Positions 1-7,476 of a stretch of DNA of 64,000 nt are shown one piece after another. The stretch covers positions 62,001 to 126,000 of the forward strand of contig JAJDCM010000132.1 in the NCBI GenBank assembly GCA_029260825.1. The letters run 5' to 3'. Position 1 is the stretch's first letter, and each line of letters opens with the position of its first letter. The position numbers and the translations under genes are program-made. Under the pieces are notes generated by a model. The model made no database searches and was not told the DNA's origin. It saw only the letters and a program-made list of their open reading frames with translations. This DNA is from Planctomycetota bacterium. Lineage in GTDB: Bacteria > Planctomycetota > JACOTG01 > JAJDCM01.

Positions 1-1
1 A

Positions 2-214
2 GCCAAAGACACCGATTTTGCCCTTCCCCTCGACCTCATGGTCTCCAATCGACACGCGTCCATCACCCGAGAGGGAGAGCAATACTGGCTGGAAGACCTC
101 AAAAGCAGTAACGGCACTTACCTCAGTGACAAACAGATTCACGGACGTGTCCTGATCGGACCCGGCACCATCTTTCTCGTGGGTCAAACCTACGTGGAAT
201 TCATGCCTCAATAA
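2..214 (+). CDS. FHA-domain protein, C-terminal fragment (cut by window start)
   Basis: The first 70 codons of the window, in frame 2, end at TAA. They translate to the second half of a forkhead-associated domain, with the VSNRHASI strand and the LEDLKSSNGTYLS segment that form the phosphothreonine-binding face. The 5' part lies outside the window, so further N-terminal domains cannot be seen. FHA domains bind pThr peptides and fit a genome rich in Ser/Thr kinases. The stop lies 52 bases before a Clp ATPase gene on the same strand, so the two may be co-transcribed. The domain call rests on the SNGT signature; the role of the whole protein is unknown. Confidence 0.85.
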   Translation, partial: AKDTDFALPLDLMVSNRHASITREGEQYWLEDLKSSNGTYLSDKQIHGRVLIGPGTIFLVGQTYVEFMPQ

Positions 215-266
215 GAAGCCGAAGAGACCAGGCCCGTACGAACTACCCATCAACAGGATCTACAGA

Positions 267-2516
267 ATGAATCTACCACGATTGTCCAAGGCGACCTTCG
301 AGGTTATTGCCGCGGCGGGAAAGCTCAGCAATGAGTCCGGACATCACTTCTTGGGAGTCGAGCACCTCTTCGTGGAACTCGCTCGAGATCCATCCAGCAC
401 CCTGGCGAAGACCCTCTCCAAATACACGATCGATCAGGCGATTATCAGCTCCATGCTCCCTGCCAAAGTTGACGAACAGGGAACAAGGGCCTGGGGTGAA
501 GAGCTCATCTACACCCCTCGCTCTCACAAAGTTCTTCAACTGGCCGGGAAAATCGCCGGGCAAAAAGATCAGGGGAACGTGGAGCCACGCCACGTGGTTG
601 AGGCCATTTTTCGGGAAGGTCGAAGCGTACCCCTGCGCGTCCTTCGGGCCAAAGGTGTGGACCCGGTCGGCATTCAGGTCGAGCTCGATGACACTCCCGA
701 GCCAACGGAAAACCCGACCCCGTACCTCGATCGATTCGGTCGAGACATCACCGCCCTTGCTCGATCAGGTTCCCTCACTCCGGTCATCGGGAGGAAAAAA
801 GAGATCAATCTCCTCTCCCAGGTCCTCCTCCGGAAGAACAAGAACAATCCGGTCCTGACCGGCGATGCGGGAGTCGGCAAGACCGCGGTGGTAGAAGGAT
901 TCGCCCAGTCTCTGGTTGACCCGGCGTGCCCCGAGCCTCTCCGAAAATGTCGAATTGTCGAGTTATCGATCACCAGCATCGTGGCCGGAACGAAGTTTCG
1001 GGGAGAATTCGAAGAACGAATGGTGAACATCAAGGACGAAGCAAGCAGCGACCCCAACATCATCTTGTTCCTGGATGAACTTCACACCATCGTCGGAGCG
1101 GGCTCCACCGGCACCGATTCCCTTGATGTCTCCAACATCCTGAAGCCGGAACTGGCAAGAGGAACCCTCCGCTGCATCGGCGCAACAACCATCAGTGAGT
1201 ACCGCAAGACGATCGAGCGGGATGCCGCCCTGGATCGCCGCTTCGAGAAGATCCTGGTCGAGGAACCAAATCGAGCGGATGCACTACAAATCCTCCAGGG
1301 AGTCTCGACGTCGCTGGAGGTTCATCATCAGGTCAAGATCAATCCGGATGCCATCGAAGCGGCTCTGGATCTGACCGTCCGCCACCTCCCGGATCGCCGT
1401 CTTCCCGACAAGGCAATCGATGCGCTGGATCAGTCCTGCGCACGGCGAAGGCTCCAGACACTGTGCTCTCCTGAATCCGATACCGAATGCTCCACGAATC
1501 CTCTGCCCATCGAGGCAAAAGATGTTACTCGCACCGTTTCCCAGTGGACCGGCATTCCTCTCGAGCGATTGACAAGCGACGCCAAAGACGCCCTGCTGAA
1601 CGTTGAGGCCGAGCTGCAAAAGCTTGTGGTCGGTCAGGACGAGGCTGTATCGGCGGTATCCAGAGCGATCGTCACCGCTCGCGCCGGTCTTGCCGCCCCC
1701 AATCGACCCATCGGGGTGTTTCTCTTCATGGGCCCGACGGGGGTAGGCAAGACAGAACTGGCGCGGAGTCTGGCCAAGGTGCTTTTTTCCGACGAAAAAC
1801 GACTGGTACGGTTCGACTGCTCCGAGTTCTCCGAACCTCACGGAATTGCCAAGCTGATCGGGGCGCCCCCCGGATACGTGGGGTATGAGGAAGAAGGACT
1901 GCTGATCAGCGCCCTTCGCACTCATCCTCACTCGATCGTTCTGTTTGACGAGATCGAGAAGGCTCATCCCCAGCTCTTCGATCTCTTTCTTCAGATCTTC
2001 GACGAGGGCCGTCTTTCAGGATCTCACGGTCATACCGCCGATTTCACCCAGTCAATGATCATCATGACGTCGAACCTGACGCCTCGACCCGGCGTCAAAA
2101 AAACCTCCCTCGGATTCCGCACTGGCCCCGAAGAAGAAGCAGTGCCGGTGGTTGAGTTCGAACCAAGGGAAGCTTTGATGGGTTACTTCCGTCCTGAACT
2201 CGTGAATCGAATCGACCAGATTCTTGTGTTCGAGCAACTCGGCGAGGAATCTCTCAACAAGATCGTCGATCACTTTCTCGAGGAAATCAAAACCCAGCTC
2301 GAGGCCAGGTCGATCGAAATCAGACTGGATAAGAAGGTTTACTCCTACCTCATCTCCATGGCCGAAAGCCATCTGTACGGCGCTCGCGAACTCCGCCGGG
2401 TTGTGGACGCGACGATTCGTCAACCTCTTGCAGACAAGATCCTTCGCGAAGACATCGAGTCCGCAACCATCCGAGTAACGGTGCGAAAGACCGGATTGAA
2501 TTTCATCGTCAAGTAG
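267..2516 (+). CDS. Clp-family AAA+ unfoldase (ClpA/ClpC-like, two ATPase modules)
   Basis: The 749-aa protein has a double Clp N-domain (about 1-140) and a first AAA+ module with Walker A GDAGVGKT near residue 199 and Walker B ILFLDE near 266. There is only a short linker, without the long coiled-coil middle domain of ClpB. The second module has Walker A GPTGVGKT near 489 and Walker B IVLFDE near 557, followed by the ClpB D2-small domain. At 615-617 an LGF tripeptide sits where ClpA and ClpC carry the loop that docks ClpP, so a role as the ATPase of a Clp protease is possible. No clpP is in the window. An FHA gene 52 bases upstream also recalls type VI secretion loci (Fha with ClpV), but no other T6SS gene is present. 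Family assignment is firm; partner and substrate are unknown. Confidence 0.9.
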   Translation: MNLPRLSKATFEVIAAAGKLSNESGHHFLGVEHLFVELARDPSSTLAKTLSKYTIDQAIISSMLPAKVDEQGTRAWGEELIYTPRSHKVLQLAGKIAGQKDQGNVEPRHVVEAIFREGRSVPLRVLRAKGVDPVGIQVELDDTPEPTENPTPYLDRFGRDITALARSGSLTPVIGRKKEINLLSQVLLRKNKNNPVLTGDAGVGKTAVVEGFAQSLVDPACPEPLRKCRIVELSITSIVAGTKFRGEFEERMVNIKDEASSDPNIILFLDELHTIVGAGSTGTDSLDVSNILKPELARGTLRCIGATTISEYRKTIERDAALDRRFEKILVEEPNRADALQILQGVSTSLEVHHQVKINPDAIEAALDLTVRHLPDRRLPDKAIDALDQSCARRRLQTLCSPESDTECSTNPLPIEAKDVTRTVSQWTGIPLERLTSDAKDALLNVEAELQKLVVGQDEAVSAVSRAIVTARAGLAAPNRPIGVFLFMGPTGVGKTELARSLAKVLFSDEKRLVRFDCSEFSEPHGIAKLIGAPPGYVGYEEEGLLISALRTHPHSIVLFDEIEKAHPQLFDLFLQIFDEGRLSGSHGHTADFTQSMIIMTSNLTPRPGVKKTSLGFRTGPEEEAVPVVEFEPREALMGYFRPELVNRIDQILVFEQLGEESLNKIVDHFLEEIKTQLEARSIEIRLDKKVYSYLISMAESHLYGARELRRVVDATIRQPLADKILREDIESATIRVTVRKTGLNFIVK

Positions 2517-2552
2517 GCAATATTATCGACATTTGATGGCAGCTCGGTGGGT

Positions 2553-3749
2553 CTACTTCCCGCCGACCACGTCCCTTGCCTTTTGCAATGAATCTTTGTC
2601 GGCCCTTCCCAGGCGTTCAAGGTGTTGAACAATCGTCTTTGCCATGTGGCGCGCGAGAAGCTCCCGTCCGAGCGGTGTGAGATGACAGTGATCGGTGTAA
2701 GTGATCCCGGGTTCCTCTTGAAATACCGACGTAGCATCGTTCAAGCCCACGCCAGGCCAGGCCAATGCCAGCTCCTGATACTTGCCTCGAAACGCATCAA
2801 AACAATCCTTGTAGTACTGACTGCGTCCAGGCATTCGCCCCTCGTAGTGGGCCGCCGATTCACGCTCATAGGGAGCCAACGTCTTTTTGTCAGGAAACAA
2901 CGCCATTGGCTGCAAGAAGGCCATGAAAGTTGCTTTCCGCCCCTCGCAAGCCACCGCGAGATGCTCCAACGCTCTCCCATAGGCCGTTGCAACTTCACTC
3001 GGATCGGGTGGATCGAAATCGGCAACCGTAGCCGGTGTTCGCTCCCGAAGATAACGAACGATCTTGAGTCGCGACAAACGGTAGCCGAACCACTCAGAAA
3101 GCCCCTTCCCCAGGGTCGGCTTTGGTGACGCGTAGCGACGGCTGGAATCATAGCGAGCCGGAGCGCCCGGCTCCCTGGTTCGGATGGCGGCGTAGGGTTC
3201 ATTGGTCCCGCTCAAACTCACCACGAGATCGGATTCGAGCTCATGATGACGAGTTGAGTACAGGAGGGCTTCTTGCCAGCAAACATAGGAAGGCGCACCT
3301 GCGTTCAACACCTCGATCTTGCGATCAAAAAGTCGTTCGCAATCCTTCCCCTCTTCCGCTAGATACTTCTCCAGGAGTGGAGCGAGAGTGTCAGCGTTGG
3401 TTCTCGCCGTGAAGCCCCAAGCCACAGAGCCACCAAGGAGCAAGACCCGAAAGGTATTTTCTTCCGGAACCTCCTGGATGGGGCCGTTTCGCAGACCAAA
3501 CCGATTCGTCTCCGTGACCTCACTCTTGACATCAGGCGCGATCCGATACATGAGGTAAGGATCCGGAGCCGTTCGCACGCTTTGATCAAAGCCCTGCATC
3601 TGAGCCAGAACTTCAGGAGGTGCTTGCGGAAGCTCCTTCAAAACGTGAAGCCCGATGGATCCGATTCCTTCCAGAACACCAATCGTCAAACCAGCGGCGA
3701 TCAGCACCGCAAGCAACCGAAACAGCCATGTCTTTCGCGACGTTTGCAT
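2553..3749 (-). CDS. Membrane-anchored SGNH/GDSL-type hydrolase
   Basis: The 398-aa protein has an N-terminal hydrophobic anchor (about 9-32) followed by an SGNH hydrolase domain. Block I is LLLGGSVAWG with the probable nucleophile Ser108; LNAGAPSY near 148 is block II; SLSGTNEPY near 178 resembles block III with its Asn; and DHCHLT near the C-terminus supplies the Asp-x-x-His pair. Such enzymes usually act on acyl esters of lipids or polysaccharides in the envelope. It is the last gene of a leftward group with the channel and membrane-protein genes and converges on the Clp gene across 36 bp. The substrate cannot be deduced. Confidence 0.8.
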   Translation of the reverse strand: MQTSRKTWLFRLLAVLIAAGLTIGVLEGIGSIGLHVLKELPQAPPEVLAQMQGFDQSVRTAPDPYLMYRIAPDVKSEVTETNRFGLRNGPIQEVPEENTFRVLLLGGSVAWGFTARTNADTLAPLLEKYLAEEGKDCERLFDRKIEVLNAGAPSYVCWQEALLYSTRHHELESDLVVSLSGTNEPYAAIRTREPGAPARYDSSRRYASPKPTLGKGLSEWFGYRLSRLKIVRYLRERTPATVADFDPPDPSEVATAYGRALEHLAVACEGRKATFMAFLQPMALFPDKKTLAPYERESAAHYEGRMPGRSQYYKDCFDAFRGKYQELALAWPGVGLNDATSVFQEEPGITYTDHCHLTPLGRELLARHMAKTIVQHLERLGRADKDSLQKARDVVGGK

Positions 3750-3817
3750 ATCCAGAAACCTTGTCCTACTTGATTTGAGGGTGCCGCCTCGTGCTCAAGA
3801 TGCAAACCCTGGCATCC

Positions 3818-4636
3818 TCAAAGCTCTTCGCCGCACTGCTTGCAATACCGGGCATCCGGGTCGTGCCTTCCTCTTCCACATCCTTTGCACTCGTGCAATG
3901 GAACGCCTTTGCGGGCGCTGTGCCGGGCAATTTCCGCCGATACAATTCCCGTGGGGACAGCGATAATCGCGTAGCCGATCACCATCAGCACCGACGAAAA
4001 CGCCTGACCAAGCGGGGTTTCTGGACTGAGATCTCCGTAGCCCACCGTCGTGAGAGTAACAATCGCCCAGTAAATACTCTTGGGGATGCTCGTAAACGCC
4101 GAGTCTTCCTGGCTCCCCTCGATGATGTACATGAGGGTTCCCATGATGACGGTAGTGGTGATCACGAAGAAGAAAAAGACGGTTATCTTCTCCCGACTCG
4201 CCCTCATCGCGCTGAGAAGCTCATTGGAACCGGACACGTAGCGCGAAAGCTTGAGAATGCGAAACACCCGCAAGAGCCGAAGGGTTCGAATCACGAGAAG
4301 AGAACCCGCACCGACGTGGAACAGCCCCAGGTACTCAGGAACGATGGAGATCAGGTCAATGATCCCAAAGAAGCTCCTCATGTAGCGAAAACGATGCTCG
4401 GCGACCCAGATCCGGGCCGCATACTCGATGGTGAATAGGATGGTAAAGCCCCACTCGAGCAAATCAAGAATGGTCCCGTATCGAACCTGGAAGTCGTTGA
4501 CACTTTCAAGCAATACCCCCACAACACTGATCAGGATGGCGTAGAGGAGGACGACGTCGAAGAACCTCCCTCGCGGAGTGTCGACGCCGAAGATGATGAC
4601 TCTCAGTCGTTTTCGAATACCTGGTTGATCGCCCAT
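3818..4636 (-). CDS. Voltage-gated ion (potassium) channel with C-terminal zinc ribbon
   Basis: The 272-aa protein has the six-segment layout of Kv-type channels. An S4-like segment at about 114-133 carries regularly spaced arginines (LVIRTLRLLRVFRILKL). A pore helix is followed by the K+ selectivity filter TTVGYGD at 196-202, then S6. The last 25 residues form a CxxC-11-CxxC zinc ribbon (Cys250, 253, 265, 268), an unusual cytoplasmic tail. It is encoded 59 bp downstream of the membrane-protein gene 4696-5262 and 68 bp upstream of the SGNH hydrolase gene, all leftward. The K+ preference follows from the filter; what the ribbon senses or binds is unknown. Confidence 0.92.
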   Translation of the reverse strand: MGDQPGIRKRLRVIIFGVDTPRGRFFDVVLLYAILISVVGVLLESVNDFQVRYGTILDLLEWGFTILFTIEYAARIWVAEHRFRYMRSFFGIIDLISIVPEYLGLFHVGAGSLLVIRTLRLLRVFRILKLSRYVSGSNELLSAMRASREKITVFFFFVITTTVIMGTLMYIIEGSQEDSAFTSIPKSIYWAIVTLTTVGYGDLSPETPLGQAFSSVLMVIGYAIIAVPTGIVSAEIARHSARKGVPLHECKGCGRGRHDPDARYCKQCGEEL

Positions 4637-4695
4637 CCTTGCATTGGAACGAAAAACGCCTCCATGAGCAACCCATACTCTTGACTCGCCCGCTC

Positions 4696-5262
4696 CTATT
4701 CCATGCCTTGAAACTGCTCAAAGCTCTGCCCGCTCAAGAAGAAGACAAGCGAGCCGATGAAGAGTGCGAGATTACCAGCGATTGCAACCAGAAGAATGGT
4801 CCAGCCGACTTTGCGTCGACGATGGAACTGGTAGGCGAGATTCAAACCTGCGGGAATGGCCAGTGGTAGGTTGTGCAATCCAAGGGCGATCAAAGAAAGA
4901 CCAAGCCAGGCGTTAAGGGCAATCAGACGCCCTCTATATCGAGACTCATCCTGCACATATTTCCCCACCCCCAGCGCCAGCCACCAGGAGGGAATCGCCA
5001 GGGCCAAACCCATCCCATAGAGGAAGAAAAGGTTCGTCTCAAGCGTCCCGAGAGCCACTTTCAGAGTGACCGCCAGGAGATGGCCAAACGACATGACACC
5101 GATCATGATCCCGAAGAAGAGATTCATCCCCCAGAGGATGTCCATCCTTCTAGATTCGCGACGAAACCGATTCCGAAGCCCTCCCACCACGAGAACGGAC
5201 GTGAGCATCGCCACGAAAAGCCATCGACTTTCATTCAAGATCTGCTCAATGAATGTTTCCAT
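4696..5262 (-). CDS. Multi-spanning membrane protein of unknown function
   Basis: This is a 188-aa hydrophobic protein with about five membrane segments and one basic cytoplasmic loop near 40-50. The ORF-track start at 5289 is a TTG; the ATG at 5262 (METFIEQILN) is preferred because GGAG lies about ten bases upstream. I do not recognise the family. It is the first gene of the leftward group that continues with the ion channel and the SGNH hydrolase, and it is divergent from the TetR/RND operon. Confidence 0.75.
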   Translation of the reverse strand: METFIEQILNESRWLFVAMLTSVLVVGGLRNRFRRESRRMDILWGMNLFFGIMIGVMSFGHLLAVTLKVALGTLETNLFFLYGMGLALAIPSWWLALGVGKYVQDESRYRGRLIALNAWLGLSLIALGLHNLPLAIPAGLNLAYQFHRRRKVGWTILLVAIAGNLALFIGSLVFFLSGQSFEQFQGME

Positions 5263-5422
5263 CACCGACCATCTCCAGGACTTGAACAATGCGGGCTAGC
5301 AGTCCCCATACTTACGGAAGAATCGCGTTCTAGGGTCGGATTTTTGTCGGATCCCTCGAGAGGGAGGCCTCCACCCACACACCAGGATGAAAAATCCAGA
5401 TCCAGCTGGCCTACCAAACAAT

Positions 5423-5446
5423 TGTTTGATACTATTGTTTCAAACA
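5423..5446. promoter_or_regulatory. Putative TetR-family operator overlapping the promoter of the efflux operon
   Basis: TGTTTGA-N10-TCAAACA is an exact inverted repeat that encloses the -10-like TACTAT (5430-5435), itself preceded by TG in extended -10 spacing. A second exact palindrome, CAAACAATTGTTTG (5415-5428), overlaps its left arm, and the core TGTTTCAAACA (5436-5446) is also palindromic. Repeated TGTTT/AAACA half-sites upstream of a tetR gene that leads an efflux operon suggest autoregulation. Binding is inferred. Confidence 0.6.
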
Positions 5447-5460
5447 CATGTTTACTCCTC

Positions 5461-5465
5461 AGGAG
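5461..5465 (+). promoter_or_regulatory. Ribosome-binding site deciding a TTG start for the TetR gene
   Basis: AGGAG lies eight bases before an in-frame TTG at 5474. The ATG at 5387 used in the ORF track lacks such a site, and using it would place the operator and promoter inside the coding region. Confidence 0.7.
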
Positions 5466-5473
5466 CTTTCACC

Positions 5474-6118
5474 TTGAAAGACCAGACACAACTGCGTGTT
5501 GTCCAGGCAGCAGGGCCAATCTTTGCTGACAAAGGCTTTGATCGCGCAACCATTCGGGAGATATGCACCGCGGCCGAGGCCAACCTCGCCAGCGTCAACT
5601 ATCATTTCGGCGACAAGGAAACCCTTTACCTTGAAGCCGTAAGGCACGCTCATGCCCTCAAAATGGAGCAAGTTCCCCTCTCCCAATGGCCCTCCAACAC
5701 TCCTCCTGAGGAGCAGCTCCGGTTCTTCATCCGGGCCATGCTCTCACGCATGCTCGGAACCGACGAGCTCGACTGGGGAACCCGGCTTCTCATGCGAGAA
5801 ATGATCGAACCCACGATCGCGTGCAAGTCCATCGTTGAGGACTTCATCCGCCCCCAACTTCAGCTTCTTCTCTCGATTTTGGATGAGATGGTCCCCCAGA
5901 ATATTTCCTTTCATCGAAAACACCAGATGGCCTTCAGCATCGTTGGCCAGTGCTTGCACTATCGAGTCGCGAGAGAGTTCGTGAACCTATTGATTCCAGA
6001 AAAAGAACGGGCCGAACACTTCGACCGGAATCATCTGGTCGACCACATTACCGAGTTCTCCCTTGCCGCGATCAAAAACCTGCCCATCCCTGACTCATCG
6101 GAAAAGAAGACATCATGA
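5474..6118 (+). CDS. TetR/AcrR-family repressor of the adjacent RND efflux operon
   Basis: Starting from the TTG at 5474 the protein is 214 aa; the longer 243-aa ORF begins upstream of the operator. The N-terminal helix-turn-helix is typical of the family: AAGPIFADKGFDRATIREIC followed by ANLASVNYHFGDKETLY. The C-terminal ligand domain resembles the CecR/DUF1956 group. Its stop overlaps the start of the membrane fusion protein by ATGA, and the pump gene follows with the same overlap, so the three genes form one translationally coupled operon. This makes the protein the probable local repressor, released by a pump substrate that is not identifiable here. Confidence 0.88.
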   Translation: MKDQTQLRVVQAAGPIFADKGFDRATIREICTAAEANLASVNYHFGDKETLYLEAVRHAHALKMEQVPLSQWPSNTPPEEQLRFFIRAMLSRMLGTDELDWGTRLLMREMIEPTIACKSIVEDFIRPQLQLLLSILDEMVPQNISFHRKHQMAFSIVGQCLHYRVAREFVNLLIPEKERAEHFDRNHLVDHITEFSLAAIKNLPIPDSSEKKTS

Positions 6119-7476
6119 ACCGCTCCAGTCCATTCATGAAGGAAACAGTAAGAATTGTTTTTCCCCTGGCGATTCTCGCCGTTGGTGTCCTCGGATTCAT
6201 GACCTTCGGTAAACCGGCAACTCCGGCAACCAATGTCGCAACGACCCAGAAGGCTCCACTCGTCCTGACCCAGGAAGTCCAGCTCGCCAGCGAGGGATTC
6301 ACCCTTGAAGTGGAAGGCGTCGCCACGACGTACCGGGAGATTCGACTCTCCGCCGAGGTCTCCGGGCGCATCGTCGAAAAGGGGAAGAATAGTCGTGCTG
6401 GAAGCTACGTACGTGCAGGTGACCTCCTCTTTCGCATCGATGAGACCGATTACCTCCTCGACGTCGAGCGACTGACCACTCAACTCCGTCAAGCAGACGA
6501 AGATCTCGCCGCGGTCGATATCGATCTCTCCAGCACACGATCGTTGATCCTCCTCGCCCAGGAGGACGTTGATATCAAGAAGAGGGAACTGAAGAGGCGT
6601 CTGGATCTTCAGGAAAGAAGCGCGGGAAGTCACAGCGCTCTGGACGAAGCAAGAACGTTCGAACTCTCCGCCAGGAACCTTCTTCTTGGTCATCGCAACC
6701 AGATTGCTTCCCTTGAGCAACGCAAACGAACTCTCTCCGCCGCACGCGATCTCGTTTTGAACCACAAAAAAACGGCGGAGGTGAACGCGGAAAGAACCAG
6801 AGTATCTTCACCGATCAACGGTCTGGTCATTCTCGATTCCGTCGAGGAAAACGACTACGTCAAGGTCGGCGATCTGCTGATCCACTTGAACGATACGGGG
6901 AAGATGGAGGTAAAATGCAACCTTCGCCTTGAGGAACTCTTCTGGATCTGGGATCAAGCCCACGTTCTTACCGCTCCCTCCGACATGGCCCGAAATCGCC
7001 TCGAAATCCCCGAAACAAAGGTCCAGGTTGCCTTCACCAGAAATGGCCAGGAGTCCATCTGGGAGGGAGTTCTCTCCCGGTACGAAGGAACCGGAGTTGA
7101 CCAGGAAACACGAACGGTTCCCTGTCGAGTGCGGGTCGATGAACCAACCCAAATTCGAAATGAAGGCGAGCAGGCGCCCGGTCGAAAGGCTTCCCTCCCC
7201 ACTCTCTTCAGCGGAATGTACGTAAAGATACGCATCCCGATCAATCCCGAGGAGCCCCTGCTTCAAGTCCCTGACCTGGCTGTTCGCCCCGGAAATGAAG
7301 TGTGGACGGTCAAGAATGGAAGCCTCAAGATTCAAAAAATCGCCATCGCCCGAGTCGAGGGAAGCCGGGTTCTGGCCCATCCAACCTCCTCCGGCCTCTC
7401 CCCCGGCGATCGCCTGGTGACATCCCCACTCAGCGCCGCGTATGACGGAATGGCCGTTGAGGAGGACACCCCATGA
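6115..7476 (+). CDS. RND efflux membrane fusion (periplasmic adaptor) protein
   Basis: The 453-aa protein has one N-terminal membrane segment (about 12-28) and then the HlyD/AcrA layout: a half-lipoyl motif (GSYVRAGDLLFRID near 95-112), a long alpha-helical hairpin (about 118-230), the second half-lipoyl (SSPINGLVILDSVEENDYV), and beta-barrel and membrane-proximal domains. It would bridge the inner-membrane pump to an outer-membrane channel; no TolC-like gene is in the window. It overlaps the regulator upstream and the pump downstream by 4 bp each. The length is slightly above AcrA-type adaptors. Confidence 0.93.
   Translation: MNRSSPFMKETVRIVFPLAILAVGVLGFMTFGKPATPATNVATTQKAPLVLTQEVQLASEGFTLEVEGVATTYREIRLSAEVSGRIVEKGKNSRAGSYVRAGDLLFRIDETDYLLDVERLTTQLRQADEDLAAVDIDLSSTRSLILLAQEDVDIKKRELKRRLDLQERSAGSHSALDEARTFELSARNLLLGHRNQIASLEQRKRTLSAARDLVLNHKKTAEVNAERTRVSSPINGLVILDSVEENDYVKVGDLLIHLNDTGKMEVKCNLRLEELFWIWDQAHVLTAPSDMARNRLEIPETKVQVAFTRNGQESIWEGVLSRYEGTGVDQETRTVPCRVRVDEPTQIRNEGEQAPGRKASLPTLFSGMYVKIRIPINPEEPLLQVPDLAVRPGNEVWTVKNGSLKIQKIAIARVEGSRVLAHPTSSGLSPGDRLVTSPLSAAYDGMAVEEDTP

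Noticed and set aside
267-2516. Assigning the Clp ATPase as ClpV of a type VI system
   Set aside because: Only the FHA neighbour supports it; no sheath, baseplate or tube gene is in the window, and the LGF loop favours a ClpP partner.
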